From: Leptidea sinapis
Taxonomy: Eukaryota > Arthropoda > Insecta > Lepidoptera > Pieridae
DNA: 64,000 nucleotides
Assembly: GCF_905404315.1 (NCBI RefSeq)
Contig: NC_066267.1
Location: 4,044,501-4,108,500 of the forward strand
Reading direction: 5' to 3'
The notes under the pieces were generated by a model that was not told the DNA's origin, did not search any database, and worked only from the letters and a program-made list of their open reading frames with translations. Every line of letters starts with the position of its first letter. The stretch's first letter is position 1. Position numbers and translations under genes: made by a program. Below, piece after piece: positions 56,179 through 64,000 of the stretch.

Positions 56179-56395
56179 CTAGCTAACCCGACAGACGTTG
56201 TTCTGTATATAATAAATTGAATACTGTTTTTTATGAATTTTTCAATAATATTTCGTAACATCAAGAATTATTTCGTATAATATGCTCCCTGTTGTTGTAA
56301 TGAAATTGTTTTACAGCAGAACTGTCAAACCGTGCGTCAATAAATTCTCTCATAGAAAATATGTCCATACAAAACAATTATCAGACGACGGGGGA
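56179..56395 (-). mobile_element. Non-autonomous Helitron, minus, 5' truncated
   Basis: The minus-strand 3' end GTCTGTCGGGTTAGCTAG is at 56179, directly joined to the previous element. Matches 23400-23572 in reverse (CTCATAGAAAATATGTCCAT). Stops matching at about 56395. Confidence 0.65.
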
Positions 56396-56700
56396 CACAT
56401 TAAAGGAAATATTTTTAGCATTTTCTACGCAAAATATCGCTAAAATCAGATCATTTTAGGTTTCGAAACGCAACGCATATGGTTCGAGTAAGAGAGACAA
56501 TCCTATGCAACGATTGTAGAGCGTCATCTCTTTCTCACACCGCGGACCACACACAAATTAAAAATTATTTCGGTCATTCTTCATAAGTGATCCAAACGCC
56601 ATTCAGTAAAAGACACTTCATGGTACGTATTTTAGCAATTCAGTTTAGGTACCTAAACTGAACTGCATCGGAATCGCATCGCTAAATAAAAAAGACCAAT
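56396..56700 (+). repeat. Fragment related to the GGGCCTACC TIR element
   Basis: TTTTCTACGCAAAATATCGC, TTTTAGGTTTCGAAACGCAA, ATTCTTCATAAGTGATCC, CACTTCATGGTACG and AACTGAACTGCATCGGAATC follow the order of 25225-25440, with an insertion of about 75 bases (56475-56560). The TIR itself is not seen. Confidence 0.6.
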
Positions 56701-57469
56701 CTGGAACTCCTTAAACTTTACTCACTTCTTCCAGTGTCAGTCAAGTCAGTTAAATATGTCGCATGTTTGCACACGTACTTGAACACAGGAAGATCTTTTG
56801 TAGAATTTGTATTTATGGATATGACGTATGTTATTAACAACAGCGGTAATAGATAAATAATAACCAATATCTTCTTGGATGTATCTCTAGAGATAGATCG
56901 TTACGAGGTTTGAATGTACATCAGTGATAATTCCCTGAGAATTGCGTTTGGATTATTGGTACGCTTTCAGATAGTGACGTTCTAAAGTTAAAATAATGTA
57001 GTCGATGGCAAGAATCAGTTTAGAAGACTCCTTTATAATGCAAAGATGAAGAACGCAGAACTGCTGGAGTCATTAAGGATCGAGTTCTCTTCTACTAGCT
57101 CGATCACTTGGTGTGGCGTATAGACGCTTCATGATGTGTCTTCCATTACATTTACCGCGGTAGCATTCTGCAGAGCTTTTTTTAACCTGATTCTTGCCGA
57201 AGATTTCCACCACTATATACCATAAACTCTAACATCATCCTCATCATCTGTATGTAAGGCTTCTTGCATGTTTAACTTAGCGCTGGAATGAAGTTCCTTA
57301 CGTGGTGGTCCCAGGTCGATAGGATATTGATAATAATAATAATATATAACCTTTATTCAGATCTAAACTAACATAGATAACTAACAATACTCTAAAACAA
57401 ACATAAAACATTAAAAACAAAATAATTTATTCTAGTATTTGTATTTTTTTTATTTTTTGTTTGCGTTGC
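56701..57469. other. Non-coding, repeat scraps
   Basis: Mostly unrecognised. 57235-57310 (CATCATCTGTATGTAAGGC, CGTGGTGGTCCC) may be a decayed inverted family E end. Confidence 0.35.
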
Positions 57470-57720
57470 TTGCAAATCGGCTAAGGCCTCCTCCAACCGT
57501 TTCCAATCTTGTCTTTCTTGAGCCATTCTGTTCCACGTTACTCCTGCCACTTCCCTGATATCGTCATCCCATCTTTTCTGGGGTCAACCTCTTTACCTTT
57601 TCCCTTCCCTGGGATACCATCTTGTCACTTTCTTACTCCATTTGTCATGTACTCTCACCATGTGCCCAGCCCATCTTTTACTTGTGATGACGCGGTATAG
57701 AATATTGATACCTTCATAAA
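57470..57720 (-). pseudogene. LINE endonuclease-reverse transcriptase, C-terminal fragment
   Basis: The minus strand reads KRWAGHMVRVHDKWSKKVTR, WYPREGKR, stop, RG, stop, PQKRWDDDIREVAGVTW, NRMAQERQDWKRLEEA. RWAGH-V-R, W-P-R-x-GKR-x-RGRP-x-x-RWDDDI and W-x-R-x-A-x-x-R-x-x-W are the standard tail of this LINE type. Two of the Arg/Lys positions of the KRKRGRP block are now stop codons, so it is dead. Confidence 0.75.
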
Positions 57721-58171
57721 ATGCGAAGACACCCACTCAGAAAGCTTGCTGCACTCCTGTGGTTACTTCAGGTGACCACTTGTATTGTTTAATTATTCTT
57801 TAATTAACTAAATGGTAACGTATAGGTTTTCTGTCTAAGTTAAATGAACATAAATACATAATGATAAGACATAAAAACACAATAGTATATCTAAGTCTTA
57901 TGCCTCCATGGTCTTCCAATTAGAAACATTTCTACATCGCAATTTTGTCTCAAATTGTTTCCTTTCCCCTTTTTACAGGAAATAAGAGGACTCAATTCGA
58001 AGTTATTGGCTTTTCCTTGAACAGATAGTCCTCCCTTCGTACATAAAGGAAAACTTTCTATACAAGATAAGGGACATTTCAATTTCTACCGAGCATTTGT
58101 GTTCGACTTTTCGGGAAATTGTTTTAGTTGATTATCATACTATATGGTATTTGGAACATGAATATGCATTA
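57721..58171. other. Non-coding, nothing recognised
   Basis: AT-rich; no supported features. Confidence 0.4.
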
Positions 58172-58468
58172 TTTTTATAAAAATAAGGGACAAGACGAGC
58201 AGGACATTCAGCTGATGGCCCTGCCCATTACAATGCAGTGCCGCTCTGAATTATTGAAAAACCCCAATAATTCTGAATTTCACTACAACTGCGCTCGTCA
58301 CCTTGAGACATAAAATTTTAAGTCTCATTGCTCAGTAATCTCACTAGCTACGGCGCCCTTCAGACCGAAACAAAGTAATGCTTACACATTACTGCTTCAC
58401 GGCAGAAATAGGCACCGTTGTGGTACCTATAATCTAGCCAGCATCCTGTGCAAAGGAGCCTCCCACTG
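58172..58468 (-). repeat. Family A dispersed repeat, minus, near full length
   Basis: TAAAAATAAGGGACAAGACG left end, GTGCAAAGGAGCCTCCCACT right end. About 15 bases of the GGTAATTGATACG block are missing and the left hairpin arm reads TTCTGAATTTCAC. Confidence 0.88.
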
Positions 58469-58523
58469 TTAAAAACTGGTTGCTTAGTAGGGTGCTGATT
58501 AATTTCTATCTTTTTTATTTTTT

Positions 58524-58740
58524 AAAGTGTATTTTTTAATAACGCTCACTTCTAGGATTAATTACATAAATTAAATTTGAAAACAAAATTTATGAACTAT
58601 GAGGGACTGGAACCCGCTACCTCTCGCGTTCCGTGCGAGCCCTCTTCAACTGAGCCAAACGTTCGAGTGACGTTTCGTTGATTAATCTTGTATCTCTTGT
58701 TCAATTCTCAGGTTATGGCTTCGTCTACAGGACGTACAGA
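58524..58740 (-). repeat. Family B repeat with short body
   Basis: Left inverted end TAACGCTCACTTCTAGGATT, ACATAAATTAAATTTG, tRNA-like head on minus (GAACGTTTGGCTCAGTTGAAG ... GGGTTCCAGTCCC), then body to CATTCTACAGG-like sequence. Confidence 0.75.
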
Positions 58741-59067
58741 ACTGTAAAGTAATTTCTCTCTCTTCTTTTCTTTGGGTACCGTTCCCAAAAGGTATCAAAC
58801 GGGAAACCTGTTACTAACTTATCACTACTACAGATTTGTAAGGAACAGTGAAAACAGTACGCTGAAGATGATTGCTGCCAGATCGGATTGTTCCATAATG
58901 AGGCGTTGGAGATTGACACTGGCTTAATAAAGTGCTATTTTGTACTTATTTAACAAGGATAAGTAACACACCTGTAACTACTAACTTTCTATGGACTTCT
59001 TATCCGATATAAATAATTCATTTTTATTGTTAAAACGTTTTGTCCGTCCTTCGGTTCGTCTGTACGT

Positions 59068-59330
59068 CTTTTTTTTTCGACCCGTAGTCACTTGGTGATA
59101 ATTGATCACCGCCGCCCTCATTCGCTTGCAACACCAGAGGAATCACAGGAGCGTTGCTGGTCTTTGAGGAAGGTGTGCTATTTTTAATGGTACCATCTCG
59201 TATCGTCCCACACGTGGAAACACCGCATAAGAAAGCTTATTCTATAGCTTTGTAGAAAGTGGGAGAAAGCTCCACGAAAACCGCACTGTGGAGGACCGCC
59301 ACACATCTAGATGGTGTGGATGAGATATGT
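59068..59330 (+). repeat. Family E dispersed repeat, near complete
   Basis: TGATAATTGATCACCGCCGCC, CTTGCAACACCAGAGGAATC, GGAGCGTTGCTGG, TGGTACCATCTCGTATCGTC, GAAAGCTCCACGAAAACCGC, ACTGTGGAGGACCGCCACAC, GATGGTGTGGATGAGAT. The most complete copy here. Confidence 0.7.
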
Positions 59331-59653
59331 TTATCTCTCAGCGGGCTATATAATAAGCTAAGCATAAGCTGCAACAGTCAGAAAGCCAAATTTTGACAGA
59401 TTTTATATTGACCTTAAAACAAAACAAATAACACATGATGACATGTTTTATAAGGACGCCCACACTACTTAAAACATGCTTCTTTTTCAAATGTATTTAA
59501 AATTGTTATAAAGTGGAAGAGAACCCTTCGTACACTAAATTCTTATTAGCTTAAGGACATCAGATATTCAACGGTTCTCCATACAAGCTAGAAACTAGAT
59601 CATTAATTGAGTATCAGTAACTGAAATTTTTATACAATGTGATTAGTTTTTAA

Positions 59654-60145
59654 AAGCGGCCAAGCGCGAGTCGGACTCGCCCATGAAGGGTTCCGTAATA
59701 GCAAGTAAAATAATATAAAAGTTCTTGTAGTTCGTTGTAACGATATATAACGTATTAAAAAAAAACTACTTAATAGTAGATCTCATTCAAACCAATTTTT
59801 GGTGGAAGTTTGCCTGGTAATGCACATCATATAATTTTTAGTTTTATCAATCTCATAATTTAGACGTTACAGGGGGGATTACCAATTGGGAAGTTTCTTT
59901 TGCGCAAACTATTCAGTTTAGAAAAAAATGATATTAGAAACCTCAATATCATTTTTGAAGACATATCCCACACGTATGGATTTTGATGAAATAAATTTTT
60001 TTGTAAATTTAGTCTTGTTTCCTTTGTGTGAAAATCTATAGTTTCGGAAAATAGTTGCTGTGACATACGGACGGACAGACAGACAGACAGAGTTGACGAA
60101 TCTATAACGGTTCTGTTTTTTGCCATTTGGCTAGGGAACCCAAAA
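59654..60145 (+). repeat. Widespread metazoan repeat, GGGTTCCGTA / GGGAACCC type
   Basis: Starts AAAGCGGCCAAGCGCGAGTC and GGACTCGCCCATGAAGGGTT, ends GGTTCTGTTTTTTGCCATTT and GGCTAGGGAACCCAAAAAA. I recognise this start/end pair from many insect genomes, but its class is uncertain to me. A CAGA run lies at 60076-60090. The minus frame 59860-60156 has no known motif. Confidence 0.6.
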
Positions 60146-60410
60146 AAAACTGACAAATTCCTGTGAATGAGAATAATATGTTATCTCTGTATAGATAACA
60201 TGAACACAAAAATAATAATCTATAAAAGAAAAAAAATTATTAAACAAATCTTGTTCTCGGCAATTCTCGACATAGCCTCCACTCAAACTAATAAGTTGAA
60301 TGGCTCTTCTATTCAAAAATCTTATTTAAAATGATAGCAGAAAACTCTAAGAAATCTTTATGTGAGCTAAGATTTTGCACAAAGACCAAGAAGATTTAAT
60401 AATAATATTA

Positions 60411-60895
60411 TACACAAAAAAAAATTTATAAACGATGCGGGGCTCGAACCCACGACCTCTGGTGTTCCGTGCGAGTGCTCTCCCAACTGAACCAACCGTT
60501 CGAGTGACGTATTGTCATAAAATCTTGTATGCTTTGTTCAACTCTCAGGTTGTGGCTTCATCTACAGGATCTATTTCACAGTTGATAACCTGCTCAGCCC
60601 CAATATTTGCATATTAGGAAATTGACTTGAGAGGTCGCTCTTGTAAATCTAAACAATTTGTTATGTTTTTAAAGTAATAACCCTCACTTCTAGGATTAAT
60701 ACACAAATTAAATTTGAAAACAAAATTTTATGAACTAGAGAGTTGAACAAAGCATACAAGATTTTATGACGATACGTCACTCGAACGGTTGGCTCAGTTG
60801 GGAGAAACGGAACGCCAGAGGTCGTGGGTTCGAGCCCCGCATAGTTCATACAATTTTGTTTTCAAATTTTATTTGTGTATTATCACTTTGAAAAC
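60411..60895. repeat. Two family B copies with opposite cores
   Basis: 60411-60663: tRNA-like head on minus (GAACGGTTGGTTCAGTTGGG ... GGGTTCGAGCCCCGC) then full body. 60664-60895: left inverted end (AAAGTAATAACCCTCACTTC), then the beginning of the body reversed (GAGAGTTGAACAAAGCATAC), the tRNA-like head on plus (CGAACGGTTGGCTCAGTTGG ... GTGGGTTCGAGCCCCGC), then the right inverted end (TTTTATTTGTGTATTATCAC). Confidence 0.8.
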
Positions 60896-63812
60896 ATAAC
60901 AAATAATATTATTACTATTTATTTGCCAAACTAGGCCAAAACACGGAAAATGAAATCAGAAACTAATTAGTAACTGATTGGTTTGTCCGTGTTTACGAAA
61001 ACAGATATATTTGTTTTTGTTTGAAGCTCCGTCAGGAGTCCATTAGTAAATTGAACAGGCGACAGAACTTTCTTGATATTCAATTGATATTTTTACATCA
61101 ATCACCCTTACTCTTAGATCTCATTAAAGAAAAGGAAATGAGACGTGTTCGTACAAAAATTCTTTCGTAAATCTTCTAGGTAATCAATCATTTGACGTCT
61201 CCTCCAGTGAGGCTTAAATGTTTTCGAATCCAGTTGGGGATAAAAGAAAACATATTTTTTTATGTGAGTTGTTATTTGAGTATATTTACTGTGATAGAAA
61301 AAGTTTTTCATCAGGTTTAATTTGCCCTTTAAAAGAATAACATTATAGTATGAAATTAAAATAGTTTTTTATATTTAATTTAATTTAAACAATTATTTTT
61401 TTGCATATAACGAAATGTAGAATTGTAGAGCTTAAAATTAGTTTATCAATTAAGTTCTTAATGGCATGTGGTTATGATGGGAGGTTTATAACATGATTTG
61501 AGAACCGTACCATCATTAAGTCTGGTTTGCGTGAAAACGGCCTGGGTTCAAAGCCTTTATATTAGCCAAGTGTGAGTTGGGTAATTCCATATAAAGTCAT
61601 TAAAATTTCTTCGACTTTGTGTATAGATTTAATTATGCGTATTATTTTAGATATCATAGAGACGGGAGCACGTATCTATGCGTATAATTGTACGTATAGC
61701 AAAATAATGCTTATAGTTACGGTAATTTCAGTGATTTTATCTGAAAGCTAGTGAAACAATCTATTATAGTAAGTGAAAATTATTTAATATCTAGTTTTTT
61801 TTTTATTTTACGGAGTCCTTTCCTTCGAAAAAAGTTGAAAAACAGAATTTTCAAGGAACACAATTGGAAAACAAGTTTTTATGGTTTTATAATCAACTTC
61901 ATTTGTTATTTCTTTTCACCAAACTAAAATTTACATGCTTCATAGTAATAATTTGAGATATTCCTACAGAACGACACCAACCAAATTGATGATTAACAGA
62001 AATTGTATGGCGTCCTTTTAAAAATAGATGTTCAGTATCTAAACTTTATATTAAGATCCTCAACAATAGGAAATTTAATGTAGTTTTAATTGAATATTAA
62101 TACATTGGATAATTTATAAAACCAAAGACCACATGAAGCAAAGTATTGAGTAAGGTAGGAATTTTACCACATACATCCGAAGATTTTTTATTCTATATAT
62201 AATCTATGTATATTTAAAATCAAAAGGTAGGTCATTAAATGGGCATCCGTTTTGACCGACGATTAGTAGTGACGATTATTAGTTACAAAGTAAACTCTAT
62301 CAGAGTTATAATCGGAAACATAATATCATTTCTCCCTCAGAAATACAAATGAAACTATATAAGTATTAGATAACGTTATAAGATTGAGAGATATAAATTC
62401 TAGAAACGTCTCTAGGAAATCTAAATGAGGATAAAGATTGGGAGTTGGTAAGGAGGAGGGATAATTGAACCGAATAAAATCAATTACATTATCTGTTTGT
62501 TACTTCAGTTAGTTTTCTTCTAATGTCAACTCACTTGAGATATTCTTTGTTTTGGTGTTTTTGTGCATCAATTTAAATTTTTATATTGAAAACTCTAATT
62601 TTTTTAATATAAGATTGTAGCTGTCATTACTCATTATAGATTTCATGACAATGAATTTTTACATTTTGAAATATTATCATTAGACTGTTGGTAAGGTACT
62701 AAAGGCGGTCTGCTACAATATTTTTATGAAAGGTAGTAAGATAACCACATTTCGACAGTAAAAGTGAATTTAAACAAAGATCACATTGCGTAATGGATTG
62801 GATTCCTGTAATGAATTCGTAATATGGTACTTTTCTGGGTTTTAATATTATGCAAGTATTCTCCTGTAACGCAGTTTGCTTATAACGGGTTTTCAATACT
62901 TCGTATAAGACGAGCATACGTCAATATAACGCGGGAATTTCCCTGTGAAATACATAATGATTGCTACAGTTCATAATTAGGTTCTCGTATCTTTTCACGC
63001 GTGTCAAATAATGTGTTTTGACAAAAATAAATTATTTTATTAAATTTATTTATTATAAACCTATATGAAATACTAAAACTAGGTAAACAATTGGAAATAC
63101 TTGTTACGAATTGTGGTTAATTATTATTACAAATAACAACGACGAGGTCATAAAAACGCGTTATACGGAATATAACGAAATGTCTATAACGCCGTTTCCC
63201 ATAATGTGGAAACACTCTACTGTGTTATAGCGCATATTTGCCTGTTTTTTACTGTCGATGAGAATTTTTCATAAGTACCACTCCTTTTAAACATGTAATA
63301 TTTGTGAAGCGTGGATTCACATTCATATGTGCGTTGTAAGGATTCACGTTTTTTTTTATTTTTTTATGGCTAGAATGATTCCGTTCCATGTAGAAGATGG
63401 AACGAATGACCTAACTGTTATAGTTATTTGACATTAAAATAAGAATTTGTAACCATTCAATATTATTTTGTTTTAGTAATTATTTTTTATAAGTCATTGT
63501 AATATTATATAATCTTTGTGACGTCACTTTGTTATGAAGTTGGTAGTTTCGTATTATTAAGTTGGTAATGTTGTAACTGTTAGGAATTGCTCTCAGCTAT
63601 TAGGCACATCTTCTTGGGGCAGTCAAATGCGGTGGACCTGCTGGCTGCTGGTAATCCAACTGCCCTAGTCTTATATATCATTTATTGTTACTATGTATAG
63701 TGATTAGTAGTGATTATAGTGAAATTATTGAATATATATTCTATTCAAGTGGATCGTAGAAGTGTTTCATTATATTACTGTATGAGACTGAATGACCATA
63801 ACCACTTTACCA
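60896..63812. other. Long non-coding stretch, nothing recognised
   Basis: Very AT-rich with only short chance frames (60-72 codons). A weak B-box-like CTGGGTTCAAAGCC lies at 61546. ATATAACGCGGGAATTTCCC (62926) and AAACGCGTTATACGG (63154) look like the same degenerate word in both orientations. GC-richer words near 63600-63665 have no frame. Confidence 0.45.
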
Positions 63813-64000
63813 GTGGGAGGCTCGACTGCACAGGATGCCGACTAGATTATGGGTACCACAACGGCGCCTATTTCTGACGTGAAGCAGTAATGTGTAAATA
63901 TTACTGTGTTTCGGTCTGATGGGCGTCCAGTAATTTCACTAGCTACGAGAGAAATTACTGGGCAAATGAGACTTAACATCTTTATGTCTCAAGGTGACGA
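63813..64000 (+). repeat. Family A dispersed repeat, cut by the window end
   Basis: ACCAGTGGGAGGCTCGACTG start and GATTATGGGTACCACAACGG core. It carries a small inverted duplication (CCAGTAATTTCACTAGCTACG next to GAAATTACTGGGC) at 63925-63962. Continues past 64000. Confidence 0.88.

Noticed and set aside
60435..60617. Frames with SNPRPL and EPTVRVTYRHKILY peptides (also near 52550 and 60661)
   Set aside because: These are readings through the tRNA-like head and body of family B.
62860..63240. A TIR element built on the CGTTATA words
   Set aside because: The words at 62880-62940 and 63150-63200 are similar but do not give a consistent pair of ends.

Overview
The window looks like intergenic or intronic DNA from an insect, most probably a moth or butterfly (Lepidoptera). 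It is AT-rich, has very few long open frames, and is packed with transposable elements whose signatures are typical of lepidopteran genomes: Helitrons ending in CTAG before a host T, PIF/Harbinger-type MITEs, CR1/Jockey-superfamily and RTE-type LINE tails, tRNA-derived SINEs, and a roughly 300-bp element that recurs about every 4 kb. I found no complete host protein gene and no convincing functional tRNA, rRNA, CRISPR or bacterial-type feature. Almost every recognisable coding stretch belongs to a mobile element.

Layout. 0.7-3.6 kb: a compact, young errantivirus-like LTR element (two 212-bp LTRs differing at one base, 4-bp target duplication, primer site, polypurine tract) that keeps gag and the C-terminal part of an envelope-like gene but has lost nearly all of pol. 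4.5-17 kb: LINE tails, a THAP-type gene start, many copies of the 300-bp repeat (family A), one inserted inside a foldback MITE, and a CpG-rich stretch near 9.8-10.06 kb that could be a host promoter and non-coding first exon. 17.4-22.3 kb: an unidentified coding-like frame, a decayed IS630-Tc1-mariner transposase with two introns and a DD82E-like catalytic spacing, a foldback MITE, a LINE tail, a SINE and a broken mariner. 23-31 kb: Helitrons, an 889-bp TIR element, Harbinger-type MITEs and other TIR repeats.

31-42 kb: tRNA-headed repeats, a second THAP-type start, and the longest coding region: a nearly full-length CR1/Jockey-superfamily LINE (about 35.7-39.7 kb) with a PHD-like ORF1 and an 893-residue ORF2, disabled by a frameshift, a gap in the endonuclease and substitutions in the polymerase. 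42-64 kb: more family A and tRNA-headed repeats (family B, whose core occurs in both orientations between inverted ends), LINE reverse-transcriptase tails, tandem Helitrons, and long stretches with nothing recognised.

The genes do not form a pathway. The window records successive insertion, nesting and decay of mobile elements. The most useful things to check are the pol-less errantivirus-like element, the family B inversion pattern, the intron-bearing DD82E-like transposase, the unidentified frame at 17.4-17.7 kb and two possible host exons. Family names rest on motif recognition by eye; no search was run.
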